Shown: one piece after another, positions 38,806 through 47,659 of the stretch
Layout: each line of letters opens with the position of its first letter
How positions within the stretch are numbered: the stretch's first letter is position 1
The notes under the pieces: generated by a model
The model's input: the letters and a program-made list of their open reading frames with translations, nothing else
Databases searched by the model: none
Told to the model about the DNA's origin: nothing
Translations under genes and position numbers: made by a program
Assembly (NCBI RefSeq): GCF_051859345.1
Contig: NZ_JBHYFV010000002.1
Location: 192,838-256,837 of the forward strand
Direction: 5' to 3'
Source: Marivita sp051859345
GTDB taxonomy: Bacteria; Pseudomonadota; Alphaproteobacteria; Rhodobacterales; Rhodobacteraceae
DNA: 64,000 bases

Positions 38806-39571
38806 TCTTGACCTTTTGATCGACACCGCAAGACAGGCGGGCGAAATTGCGTTGCATCACAAGGCTAAGGGTCTGAATGTAGAGCATAAACCGGATGATG
38901 CGGGGCCCGTGACGCAGGCGGATTACGCGGTGGACAATGCGTTGCGCGACAGGCTGACGACCGCGCGCCCCGACTATGGCTGGCTCAGCGAAGAGACCCG
39001 CGACACGCCGGAACGGCTGGACAGGAACAGCCTTTTCATCGTCGATCCGATTGATGGAACCCGCAGTTTCATCGCGGGTGAAGCGACCTGGGCGCATTCG
39101 CTGTCGATTGCCGAAAACGGTGTGATCACCCATGGCGTCGTTTATCTTCCGGAAATGGCTTTGCTCTATTCCTCAAGCATCACGCAGGGCGCGTTTTGCA
39201 ACGGGGAACAGCTAAGTGTTTCTGATATATTGGAAATTGACGATGCTCGGGTTCTGGCAACCAAGCCGAACATGGACCCTATTCATTGGCGCAATGCCGT
39301 GCCCGGCTTTACCCGGTCGCATCGTCCTTCGCTCGCCTATCGGCTGTGTCTGGTGGCACAAGGGCGCTATGATGCGATGTTGACGCTTCGACCAAGTTGG
39401 GAATGGGACATTGCTGCGGGTGCGTTGATCTTGTCCGAAGCAGGGGCAACCGTGACCGACCGGCACGGTTCTGCGCTCCGGTTCAACAACAGGATTCCGC
39501 AAACTGCGGGAGTGCTGGGCGCATCGCATGGATTGCATGACCAGATTGCCGAAAGGCTGGTTTATACCTGA
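38792..39571 (+). CDS. Inositol monophosphatase superfamily protein (CysQ-like)
   Basis: 259 residues from a TTG start at 38792 with GAAGG eight bases before it; the gene overlaps pmbA by 14 bp, and no ATG fits. Metal-site motifs of the Li-sensitive phosphatase fold are present: SEET (66-69), DPIDGTRSF (85-93) and the C-terminal WEWDIAAGALILSEAGA (Asp ligand). Most likely it is a 3'(2'),5'-bisphosphate nucleotidase (CysQ) removing PAP from sulfate assimilation. Inositol monophosphatase activity is an alternative. Confidence 0.88.
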   Translation: MPESDLDLLIDTARQAGEIALHHKAKGLNVEHKPDDAGPVTQADYAVDNALRDRLTTARPDYGWLSEETRDTPERLDRNSLFIVDPIDGTRSFIAGEATWAHSLSIAENGVITHGVVYLPEMALLYSSSITQGAFCNGEQLSVSDILEIDDARVLATKPNMDPIHWRNAVPGFTRSHRPSLAYRLCLVAQGRYDAMLTLRPSWEWDIAAGALILSEAGATVTDRHGSALRFNNRIPQTAGVLGASHGLHDQIAERLVYT

Positions 39572-39716
39572 CCGAACGGTCCGGTTCGTACGGTTCAGCG
39601 TCTGAATTGTACGGCTGGCTATGGGTCTATCCGGCTATTTCCTCAAATGTTGTGGGTTTGGCCGATCCGGCTTGGTCAAAACGGAAGGGTGCCGCGCTGC
39701 AACTTTTCCGGTCAGG

Positions 39717-40421
39717 TCAAAGAACCTCGATCACGTCCTTGTCGATGGCGAGCATGTATCCGCGACGGGCGATGTTCTTGATCAGCAGTTCACTAACCAA
39801 CTGGTTGCCCAGACCGTCGCGCAGACGTTTGATCCGGGTGGCACCGGCAGCCTCGTCACAATCGCTTTCGTGCCTGCCGGAGATGATCGATTCAATCTGG
39901 GCGCCTGACAGCAATTCGTCATCCAGTCGCGCCTCGGCGAGAATGGAAATGGTCTCCATCATGGCTTCAGTGAGTTTGAAACCCATCGTGTTAAGGTAGA
40001 CGGTGTTCTCTTCCCGGCTGACGATCAGAGAACTGACCTGAATGCCGGAGCGTTCGATCTGGGCCATGCGGCGGTTGAGGATGACCAGCATTACAAGAAA
40101 CACCAGTGCAGCGATCAGCATGGCGGTGGCGAAAATCAGCAGGACGAAGATGGTTGTGCGGTAGCTTGCCAGTGTATCCGAAAACGCGGTGCCGGACTGG
40201 GCGAGAATCTCCAGCAGCTTGACCTCGGCCTGCGAGGTCAGATCGTCGTTCTCGATAAAGATGCGTTCAACCTGTGCGTTGAAGGCGTTTGCATCCGGCA
40301 AGGTGAGGACCAGGAACACACCGGCCAGCACAAGCAAAGCCACGATGACGCTGATGCCGATGACCACGAAGCGGGTGCCGGACCGGCGCGCGTCAGTAGC
40401 GAAGGAAGTTTGATCCGGCAC
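39717..40421 (-). CDS. Membrane-anchored winged-helix protein
   Basis: 234 residues from the GTG at 40421, which has AAGGA six bases upstream; an ATG at 40451 is the alternative. Two membrane helices (about 18-40 and 91-116) flank a 50-residue periplasmic loop. The C-terminal part (about 135-227) looks like an OmpR/PhoB-type winged helix, ending in TRIKRLRDGLGNQLVSELLI (195-214) and NIARRGYMLAI, which matches the recognition helix and wing with its G-Y turn. This would place a DNA-binding domain in the cytoplasm behind two membrane helices, the reverse order of ToxR/CadC. No receiver domain. Its start overlaps the preceding 94-residue exported protein gene, so they form one transcript. The function is unknown. 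Confidence 0.65.
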   Translation of the reverse strand: MPDQTSFATDARRSGTRFVVIGISVIVALLVLAGVFLVLTLPDANAFNAQVERIFIENDDLTSQAEVKLLEILAQSGTAFSDTLASYRTTIFVLLIFATAMLIAALVFLVMLVILNRRMAQIERSGIQVSSLIVSREENTVYLNTMGFKLTEAMMETISILAEARLDDELLSGAQIESIISGRHESDCDEAAGATRIKRLRDGLGNQLVSELLIKNIARRGYMLAIDKDVIEVL

Positions 40422-40677
40422 TGTCTTTCCTTTCGGCAAGCCCGTTTTCATCGAAGACCGACACCACATTGAGCAGTGTCCAGCCCGCGCGTGCAAGGCG
40501 GGTCTGCAGCTGTTGGTGTGCGGATGCTGCCGTACAGGCACCAGAGATTTCGGCAACCCCGTAATGCAGACGCAGGGGTGAGTCCTGCTTGGCCTTGTAA
40601 TCGGCATAACACGCGGCCTGTGCGGCGGCGGGCCAGCTGAGCGCGGCGAGGACCAGAAAGGGGAAAACGTGTTTCAT
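40393..40677 (-). CDS. Small exported protein of unknown function
   Basis: 94 residues from the ATG at 40677. Signal peptide MKHVFPFLVLAALSWPAAAQA (1-21 in outline), then a mature domain of about 73 residues with two cysteines (CYADYKAKQDSPLRLHYG and ISGACTAASAHQQL) likely to form a disulfide. I do not recognise the family. It is the first gene of a two-gene unit with the membrane-anchored winged-helix protein (29-bp overlap) and so is a candidate periplasmic ligand, sensor or regulated product of that protein. It is divergent from the next exported protein. Confidence 0.7.
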   Translation of the reverse strand: MKHVFPFLVLAALSWPAAAQAACYADYKAKQDSPLRLHYGVAEISGACTAASAHQQLQTRLARAGWTLLNVVSVFDENGLAERKDSAGSNFLRY

Positions 40678-40723
40678 GCGATCAACCTGCGGCGAACGGA
40701 TGTGAAATTCAATAACGGCGGCG

Positions 40724-40755
40724 CTGCTATCGGAAACGGCAGCCCTGCTATCGGA
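40724..40755. promoter_or_regulatory. Direct repeat pair in divergent promoter region
   Basis: CTGCTATCGGA occurs at 40724-40734 and again at 40745-40755, exactly 21 bp (two helical turns) apart, in the 207-bp gap between two divergent genes. The second copy overlaps the palindrome CTATCGGATAG. The spacing is typical of OmpR-family direct-repeat binding sites. Confidence 0.45.
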
Positions 40756-40884
40756 TAGCCGCACCGCGATATTGCCTGACTTTGCTGGGTGACCCGAGAT
40801 GGATGGCACAGGCAGCGGTCCGCAACACCCCTGCCCCATGACAGCGCCACACCCGGCTTTTCAGACAGGGAAAGGAACCCAACC

Positions 40885-41394
40885 ATGTCACGCAGATTTA
40901 TCGCAGCCGTTCTTGCCATCTCGACCACAATCGCCGGATTTTCGGCAGCTCCGGCCCGCGCGGCGTCAGAGGAGGATATTGCGCGCCTTCTGGCGGGCGC
41001 GGCGACGATTTTCATCATTGGCAAAGCCATCCAGAATTCGCGCGATTCGAACGATGACGACAAGAAGTCGATCCGGCACCACACCCCGAAACAGCAGTTC
41101 AACACCTACCAGAAGCCGCGCGAGACCTATCACAAGAAGCCGGTCCCAAAGATCATTCAGCGCGATCACGGCAAACGCAATGCGACATCGGCGATTCCGG
41201 CCAATTGTGTGCAGCGGATTTCGGGCGGGCGCGTCAATCGTGTGGTGATGGAACGTTGCCTTGAGCGCAGTTATCGCAGCGCGCGGTCCTTGCCCAAGGC
41301 GTGCCGGATGACGGTCAAGACACAGCGCGGGACGGCCGGAGCCTATGCCCTGCCCTGCCTGCGCCAGCGGGGATATACTCTGGCGCGCAACTGA
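40885..41394 (+). CDS. Exported basic protein of unknown function
   Basis: 169 residues from the ATG at 40885, with AAAGGAA upstream. Signal peptide SRRFIAAVLAISTTIAGFSAAP (about 2-23), a hydrophobic stretch LLAGAATIFIIGKAI (about 35-49), a very basic linker (residues 55-105, rich in Lys, Arg, His and Gln), then a C-terminal cysteine-containing domain (NCVQRISG, ERCLERS, ACRMTVKTQRG, LPCLRQRGY) with four regularly spaced Cys, probably two disulfides. It is followed by a strong terminator, so it is a single-gene transcript. No function can be assigned. Confidence 0.75.
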   Translation: MSRRFIAAVLAISTTIAGFSAAPARAASEEDIARLLAGAATIFIIGKAIQNSRDSNDDDKKSIRHHTPKQQFNTYQKPRETYHKKPVPKIIQRDHGKRNATSAIPANCVQRISGGRVNRVVMERCLERSYRSARSLPKACRMTVKTQRGTAGAYALPCLRQRGYTLARN

Positions 41395-41440
41395 ACCGCG
41401 CCGGAATGCGGGGGGCTATGGTCCTTGCCCCCTGCACCTT

Positions 41441-41475
41441 GCACGCATGGTGGCCCCACGCCATGCGTGCTTTTT
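41441..41475 (+). terminator. Rho-independent terminator
   Basis: Perfect 10-bp stem GCACGCATGG / CCATGCGTGC (41441-41450, 41461-41470) with a 10-nt loop and TTTTT. It ends the 169-residue exported protein's transcript. Confidence 0.9.
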
Positions 41476-41599
41476 CGCATCTTTGCATCGGCTTCTTGCG
41501 ATTTGCGACAAAGTGATCGCCCCCGGCGTGGAACCCATTTGCACGGTGAGTCGTTGCGCTGTTAAGGTCAGGTCAGCAAAAAAACGGGGCATGGGGCAT

Positions 41600-43390
41600 A
41601 TGGACAGGTTGAAACGCACGATATTGTGCGCCTCGCTGCTGGCTGCACCCGCTATGGGAGCCGCCCAAGACCTTGATCTGAATACCCCGAACAGCAGTGA
41701 TGAACTTCGCAGCGAAATAAAGGATGCGATGTCGCTTTATGCGTTGGTGGATGCCGGGGACACGTCGCCGCAAGCCCTGATTGCCGCCGCGCAGGCGGAT
41801 TATGGGCGGATTGTTGCCGCTCTGTATGGTGGGGGCCGGTTTGGTCCGGTGGTGTCGATCAAGATCGACGGGCGGGAAGCGTCCGCAATCTCGCCGTTCG
41901 AAGCGCCGGATGCAATTGCGAAAATTCTGGTCGAAATCGAGCCCGGACCACGGTTCCAGTTCGGGCGCGCCGCGATTGCGCCTTTGGCCGAGGGCACCGT
42001 GATCCCGGACACATTCCAACCCGGAGCGCGCGCCGAAACTGGCGCGATCCGCGAGGCGGTGGATGCCGGGGTCAGCGGCTGGCGCAATGCGGGACATGCC
42101 AAGGCCCGACTGGCGCGGCAGCAGATCAGCGCGAACCATCCCGCCAGAGAGCTTGATGTGCAGCTTGACCTGACGCCGGGGCCGGAATTGCGGTTCGGCC
42201 AGATTGGCGTGACCGGCAATGACACGATACGCACGCGCCGCGTTCGCGAGATCGCAGGGCTGCCGCAGGGCGAGGTGTTCGACCCCGAAGAGATCAGGCA
42301 GGCCGAGCGGCGTTTGCGTGAAACCGGTGTGTTCGGATCGGTCGCCATTTCAGAGGCCGAGACCCCTAACGCGAATGGAACGCTTGATCTTGCGGTGCAA
42401 CTGGCCGAGCAGAAACCCCGACGGTTTGGCTTTGGCGCAGAGGTATCGACGCAGGAGGGCGGCAAGCTCAGCGCGTTCTGGCTGCATCGCAACCTGTTTC
42501 AGGGCGCCGAACGGCTTCGGGTCGAAGGTGAGATTGCGGGTATCGGCACCAGTGGGAACGAAATGGATTACGCGCTGACCTTGACCTACGGGCGGCCCGC
42601 GACCTTTACACCGGATACCGAGTTTTACCTGACCGCCGGGATCGAGCGGCTGAATGAGCCCGGTTTCAGCAGCAATCAGGCGAGCATCTCGTCGGGGCTG
42701 TCGCATCGTTTTTCGGATCAGTTGACTGGCACGTTCGGGCTTGGCTATCGCTATATCGACACCGAGGACGCGTTTGGTGATCGTGAGTTCCAGTTGCTGA
42801 CCGCCAATCTGGGCGCCACCTATGACACGCGGAACAATTCGCTAAACCCGACGGGGGGGTATTACCTGTCGGCTACAGGCACGCCATTCCTGGGTCTGGA
42901 TCAGACGGAAAGCGGTGTGCGGTTCACCTCGGACGCGCGGGCGTATTTCGGGTTTGGCACAGATGACAGGTTCGTGCTGGCGGGTCGGGCGCAGATCGGA
43001 ACGGTTTGGGGGCCCGATCTTGAGGAAACGGTGCCGGATTACCTGTTTTATTCCGGTGGCGGCGGCACAGTTCGGGGGCAACCCTATCAATCGCTGGGCG
43101 TGACTGCGAATAATGGTGAGTTTACCGGAGGCCAGAGCTTTGGGGCGCTGTCTGCCGAATTCCGCGCAACCGTGCGCGAGAATATCGGCCTTGTCGGGTT
43201 TTACGACGCCGGGATGATCACCGAGGGCAGCGGGTTTTCGGGTGACAGCGACTGGCACGCAGGGGCCGGGTTCGGGCTTCGCTATAACACCGGGATCGGA
43301 CCGATCCGGGTGGACATCGCAACCCCTGTGACAGGAGATGGCGCCGGGAAAGACTATGAACTTTACATCGGGATTGGTCAGGCCTTCTGA
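41600..43390 (+). CDS. tamA: TamA-type outer membrane translocation protein (Omp85 family)
   Basis: 596 residues from the ATG at 41600 (an ATG nine bases earlier is possible). A signal peptide is at 2-22. POTRA-like domains (about 30-270) include GRIVAALYGGGRFGPVVSIKI, LTPGPELRFGQIGVTGNDTI and LPQGEVFDPEEIRQAERRLRETG. The C-terminal 16-strand Omp85 beta-barrel (about 280-596) ends in VDIATPVTGDGAGKDYELYIG followed by IGQAF with a terminal Phe. It inserts autotransporters and other barrels into the outer membrane. It is followed after one base by tamB, which confirms the assignment as TamA rather than BamA. Confidence 0.93.
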   Translation: MDRLKRTILCASLLAAPAMGAAQDLDLNTPNSSDELRSEIKDAMSLYALVDAGDTSPQALIAAAQADYGRIVAALYGGGRFGPVVSIKIDGREASAISPFEAPDAIAKILVEIEPGPRFQFGRAAIAPLAEGTVIPDTFQPGARAETGAIREAVDAGVSGWRNAGHAKARLARQQISANHPARELDVQLDLTPGPELRFGQIGVTGNDTIRTRRVREIAGLPQGEVFDPEEIRQAERRLRETGVFGSVAISEAETPNANGTLDLAVQLAEQKPRRFGFGAEVSTQEGGKLSAFWLHRNLFQGAERLRVEGEIAGIGTSGNEMDYALTLTYGRPATFTPDTEFYLTAGIERLNEPGFSSNQASISSGLSHRFSDQLTGTFGLGYRYIDTEDAFGDREFQLLTANLGATYDTRNNSLNPTGGYYLSATGTPFLGLDQTESGVRFTSDARAYFGFGTDDRFVLAGRAQIGTVWGPDLEETVPDYLFYSGGGGTVRGQPYQSLGVTANNGEFTGGQSFGALSAEFRATVRENIGLVGFYDAGMITEGSGFSGDSDWHAGAGFGLRYNTGIGPIRVDIATPVTGDGAGKDYELYIGIGQAF

Positions 43391-43391
43391 T

Positions 43392-46300
43392 ATGCGTTTT
43401 ATTTCAGCCCTTCTTGTCTTGCTCTGGTGGCCGCTGGCCAGCTTTGCGCAGGACAGTGACGACGACCCCGGCTATCTGGCCGGGCTGTTGCAGGACGCAC
43501 TGTCGGGGGCCGGGCGCGATGTGCGGATTCAGGGATTTCAGGGGGCCCTTTCGAGCGAGGCGTCGATCGAGCTTTTGACAATTTCGGATGCGGAAGGCGA
43601 ATGGCTTCGGGTCGAAAATGTGGTTCTGGACTGGAGCCGGGCGGCGCTTTTGCGCGGAGTTGTGGACGTCACGTCGTTCACGGCAGACAGCGTGGTTGTG
43701 TCGCGTGCGCCGGATGCGGGGCCGGATGTGCCCAGCGCCGAGGCGACGCCGTTCACGATTCCCGATTTGCCGGTCTCCATCCAGATCGAAGAGATCGCGG
43801 TGCGGTCGGTTCAGCTTGGTGCGCCGCTATTGGGGGAAGCGGCGGAATTCTCGATCACCGGCGCGGCAGAGCTTGATGGCGGCGGCGCGGATCTTCAGTT
43901 CAATCTTGACCGGATCGACAGCAAGCAGGCGCAGATCCAGCTTGCGGCAAGCTTTGATCCGTCGTCCCGAGAATTGGCGGTGAACCTGAACGCGGAAGAA
44001 GCCGAAGGTGGGCTTGCTGCGACGTTGCTTGGCATTCCGGGCGCGCCATCGGTGGCATTGACCGTGCAGGGAGAAGGACCGGTTGATGATTTCGAGGCGC
44101 AGATCGCGCTGGCGACGGATGACACGCCGCGTATTACCGGCACCGTGGCCATCCTTGCCCCCCAAGAGTCTGGCGGTTGGGACGTGCGGGTCGATATCAA
44201 CGGCGACCCGACGCCGCTATTGACCGAGGATGTGCGCGACTTTTTCGGCACCGATATCGGATTGCGCGCGCGGGTGGTTCGCGATGCCTCTGGTCGGACG
44301 GAATTGCCGGAATTCGATCTGACGGCAAACACGTTGTCCTTGACCGGGAGCGCAGTGATTTCCGAGACAGGGTGGCTTGAGGCGCTGGATGCCGAAGGGC
44401 GGATCGCCAACCCCGATGGCGGGGCTGTGGTTCTTCCGGTTGGCGGTGGCGACACCCGAGTGGAGTCCGTCACGTTTGATGCGGTGTTCGACGATCAGCT
44501 TTCGTTCGATGCACGGGTGGTGGAGTTCGAAAACCCGGCGGCGACGCTGGACGCGCTGAGCCTGACCGGGCGCGGCGAGATTGACCAGCAGAGCTTTGCC
44601 GAAAGCGGTCAACTTGGGTTGGATATCACATGGACTGCGCAAGAGCTTGCCCTGAGCGATCCCGGACTGGCCGAAGCGGTCGGGACGGATCTGTCGGGTG
44701 CGGCGCGGGTGGATTACCAAAGCGGCCAGCCGGTGCGCGTTACCGGGCTGGAAGCGAATGGTGAGGATTTTGGCCTGAACGGCGCCGCCACATGGACTGC
44801 CGAAGACGCCATGCCGTTGGCGTTGGACCTGCGGGTGATCGCGCAGGACATCACGCGCTTTTCGACAGTGGCTGGTCGACCGCTTGATGGGCGCATCGAA
44901 GTGACCGTTGACGGAACGGTGGCGCCGATTTCCGGCATGGCCGATCTGGTGATCGACGGAACCACGCTTGACCTTGCCATCGGGCAAGATGTGGTGGACC
45001 GCATTCTGGCGGGTGTCGGGTCGGCACGACTGGACGTGCGGCGCGATGAAACCGGGACAACGCTGCGCGCGGCACGGGTGGTGACACCGGCGGCGAATAT
45101 CGAAGCGACCGGCAAGATCACCACCGAGGCGACCTCGCTACGGCTTAATGGCAATCTGAGCAATCTGGACCGGGTGTATCCCGGCGAGGCCGAGGGGTCA
45201 GCGCAGATCAATGGCGGTGTGACCCTGTCCGGGACACAGTTGCGCAATCTTGAGATGACGGCGGACCTGTCCAACCAGAACCAGCCTGTGCGGCTTCCTT
45301 TTGCGGGAGGCATGGAATTGGAGACCGGTACGGTTGACATCACCGCGACCGGCGGGCCTGACGGGACATGGGAGGCCGATATTGCGCTGCGGGAAATTCA
45401 ATCTCCGCAGGTGTCTGCGCGCACGTTGGCGCTGTCTGGCAATGGTGATATTACGCAGGCCGAAAGCGGCGGGCTTGTGTCGGTTGGGGGCGATCTTCGG
45501 GCTGCGGGGACGCGGCTGCAACTGGCGGACGCCCGGCTGTCACAGGCAGTTGGCTCCGATCCAACGATGAGGACCGCGTTTGAGTGGGTGCAGGAGGGCG
45601 AGCGGCTGACGGTTCAGGCGTTCCGGCTTGAGACCGGGGCGATTGATGCGACCGGGTCTGCCATGATCTCGGGCGCTCTGAGTGCGCCGGATGCGGAGTT
45701 TGCGCTGTCCTTGGCGGCGGATACGCTTGCGCCGCTGTCGGGGCTTGCGGGGCAACCACTTCGGGGGAGCGCGACGATTGACGTGACCGGCACCTATCAG
45801 GTTGGCGGCGATTTCGATGTGACGGCCAGCGGTCAGGGCACCGGGCTTGGCATCAACAATAGCACCGTGGATCAGCTTCTTGCAGGGGTAACGCGGTTTG
45901 AAGTCGGCGCGACCGGGCAGAATGGGGCGCTCGACCAGTTGTCTGCCGATGTGCAGAACCAGGAGATCACGGCGTCGGTCAGCGGTCCGCTCAGCAATCT
46001 GGATATCACGGCGCGGCTACGCAATGTCGGACTGATCGCGCCGGATTTTCAGGGCGCGTTGGTGGTCGATGGCACAGTGCAGCAGCAAAGCGACGGTTAT
46101 GGTGTCAATATTGATCTGGATGGTCCGGGGGGCACCACGCTTGCCGTGAATGGCCGGGTCGCAAATGGCGGGACGGCCAATATTGATGTGAACGGTGCTG
46201 CGCCTTTGGGCCTTGCCAATGTGTTTATCTCGCCGCGGCGTCTGAACGGTCAGGCCAATCTGAACCTGCGGTTGGCCGGTCCGCTGGCGCTTGGCAGTCT

Positions 46301-47471
46301 GTCGGGGACGATCACGCCACAGGGCGCGGAATTCAGCGCACCAACGCTGGGCATTGTGCTTGCACCGATTTCCGGCCAGATCCAGTTGACCAACGGCGCT
46401 GCTCAGTTGGGGCTGACAGCGCAGGGGAACAACGGTGGATCGGTCGATGTGAACGGGCGGTTGGGCCTGAACGGGTTTGACGCGGCCATCACGGCAACGC
46501 TGAACCAGTTCGGAATCCGCGATGTCGATCTGTACGACACCAGCATTGACGGAACTGTATCGCTGAACGGGCCGATCGGACGCAACCTGCTGGTGAGCGG
46601 GGATCTGCGGCTGAACGAGACCGAGATCCAGGTGCCCTCGTCCGGTGTTTCGGCGCTTGGGGACATTCCGCCGATTGATCATCTGGGCGCGACGCGGCCG
46701 GTGATGCGGACGCTGGACCGGGCGGGGATCGCGAGCAGCGCTCAACAGACCGTCGAAGCCGCCCGCGGACCATCCAGCACACGGCTGGACCTGACGCTGA
46801 GCGCACCCGGCCAGGTGTTTGTTCGGGGTCGCGGGCTTGATGCGGAACTGGCCGGACAGTTGCGGTTGACCGGACCGACGTCGGATATCATTCCCCAGGG
46901 CGGGTTCGAGCTTGTCCGCGGTCGGTTGGACATCCTGAACCAGCGGTTCACGCTGGACGAGGGGCGCATTCAGTTGAGCGGCAGTTTCAACCCGATTCTG
47001 CGATTTGTTGCCGAGACCGAGGCAAACGGGATCACCGTGCGTGTCATTCTGGAAGGACCGGCTTCATCGCCGGAGATTTCGTTCTCGTCCTCGCCGGAAT
47101 TGCCCGAGGACGAGGTGCTGGCTCAGCTTTTGTTCGGGCGCAACCTGTCGAACCTGTCGGCGTTGCAGGCGCTGGAATTGGCCAATGCGGTGGCCACTTT
47201 GGCCGGACGCGGCGGGATCGGGATTTTGTCGCGGCTGCGGGACGGGTTCGGATTGGATGATCTGGACGTCAGCCAGACCGAGGACGGCGGCACGGCGGTG
47301 CGTGCAGGCAAGTACATTTCGGACAATGTCTATTCCGATGTGGTGGTTGAAAGCGGCGGACGGACCGAGATCAATCTGAACCTTGATGTGACCTCGGACA
47401 TCACCGCGCGGGGCAGTGTCGACAATACCGGCAATTCGTCGGTCGGTATTTTCTTTGAGCGGGATTACTGA
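43392..47471 (+). CDS. tamB: TamB-type translocation and assembly protein (DUF490)
   Basis: 1359 residues, start ATG at 43392 just after the tamA stop. Signal anchor RFISALLVLLWWPLASFAQ (2-20), then over 1200 residues of alternating beta-strands forming the hydrophobic-groove beta-taco, as in AsmA/VPS13-like lipid-transfer proteins. The C-terminal DUF490 domain shows LTGPTSDIIPQGGFELVRGRLDILNQRFTLDEGRI (landmark, about 1160-1195), FSSSPELPEDEVLAQLLFGR and a final Phe-rich FFERDY. It spans the periplasm, working with TamA in outer-membrane protein insertion or phospholipid transport. Confidence 0.95.
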   Translation: MRFISALLVLLWWPLASFAQDSDDDPGYLAGLLQDALSGAGRDVRIQGFQGALSSEASIELLTISDAEGEWLRVENVVLDWSRAALLRGVVDVTSFTADSVVVSRAPDAGPDVPSAEATPFTIPDLPVSIQIEEIAVRSVQLGAPLLGEAAEFSITGAAELDGGGADLQFNLDRIDSKQAQIQLAASFDPSSRELAVNLNAEEAEGGLAATLLGIPGAPSVALTVQGEGPVDDFEAQIALATDDTPRITGTVAILAPQESGGWDVRVDINGDPTPLLTEDVRDFFGTDIGLRARVVRDASGRTELPEFDLTANTLSLTGSAVISETGWLEALDAEGRIANPDGGAVVLPVGGGDTRVESVTFDAVFDDQLSFDARVVEFENPAATLDALSLTGRGEIDQQSFAESGQLGLDITWTAQELALSDPGLAEAVGTDLSGAARVDYQSGQPVRVTGLEANGEDFGLNGAATWTAEDAMPLALDLRVIAQDITRFSTVAGRPLDGRIEVTVDGTVAPISGMADLVIDGTTLDLAIGQDVVDRILAGVGSARLDVRRDETGTTLRAARVVTPAANIEATGKITTEATSLRLNGNLSNLDRVYPGEAEGSAQINGGVTLSGTQLRNLEMTADLSNQNQPVRLPFAGGMELETGTVDITATGGPDGTWEADIALREIQSPQVSARTLALSGNGDITQAESGGLVSVGGDLRAAGTRLQLADARLSQAVGSDPTMRTAFEWVQEGERLTVQAFRLETGAIDATGSAMISGALSAPDAEFALSLAADTLAPLSGLAGQPLRGSATIDVTGTYQVGGDFDVTASGQGTGLGINNSTVDQLLAGVTRFEVGATGQNGALDQLSADVQNQEITASVSGPLSNLDITARLRNVGLIAPDFQGALVVDGTVQQQSDGYGVNIDLDGPGGTTLAVNGRVANGGTANIDVNGAAPLGLANVFISPRRLNGQANLNLRLAGPLALGSLSGTITPQGAEFSAPTLGIVLAPISGQIQLTNGAAQLGLTAQGNNGGSVDVNGRLGLNGFDAAITATLNQFGIRDVDLYDTSIDGTVSLNGPIGRNLLVSGDLRLNETEIQVPSSGVSALGDIPPIDHLGATRPVMRTLDRAGIASSAQQTVEAARGPSSTRLDLTLSAPGQVFVRGRGLDAELAGQLRLTGPTSDIIPQGGFELVRGRLDILNQRFTLDEGRIQLSGSFNPILRFVAETEANGITVRVILEGPASSPEISFSSSPELPEDEVLAQLLFGRNLSNLSALQALELANAVATLAGRGGIGILSRLRDGFGLDDLDVSQTEDGGTAVRAGKYISDNVYSDVVVESGGRTEINLNLDVTSDITARGSVDNTGNSSVGIFFERDY

Positions 47472-47535
47472 AGGCAGGTCTGACGGTCTTTCCCAACGTC
47501 CGGGCCAAACGACCGGGACTGGTTCACGAAACCCC

Positions 47536-47564
47536 TTGCAGACTCAGGAACGGCTAAGTATATG
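47536..47564 (+). promoter_or_regulatory. Sigma-70 type promoter for the rimP-nusA-infB operon
   Basis: TTGCAG (47536-47541) and TATATG (47559-47564) separated by exactly 17 bp, in the tamB-rimP gap. Transcription from it would start near 47571 and yield a roughly 90-nt leader before rimP. Confidence 0.5.
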
Positions 47565-47570
47565 CACGTC

Positions 47571-47637
47571 AACAGCGGCGTGTTGGCTTCGGTCGGCACC
47601 CACCGAATTCTTCAACGGGCCGCGCGCCCGTTTTTTT
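47571..47637 (+). ncRNA. RimP-leader type attenuator RNA
   Basis: The leader between the predicted start site and rimP contains small stems (TCGGT/ACCGA, near 47589) and ends in an intrinsic terminator, AACGGGC (47614-47620) / GCCCGTT (47626-47632) plus seven T, only 23 nt before the rimP ATG. An alphaproteobacterial RimP-leader family with a 3' terminator has been described; this matches it in position and form. The ligand or mechanism is not known, and family membership needs a covariance search. Confidence 0.5.
47614..47637 (+). terminator. Intrinsic terminator in the rimP leader
   Basis: A 7-bp G+C-rich stem with a 5-nt loop followed by TTTTTTT. It can end read-through from tamB and, because it lies downstream of the rimP promoter, can also attenuate the rimP operon. 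Confidence 0.85.
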
Positions 47638-47659
47638 GTGTCTGGAGTTCTACACGACA

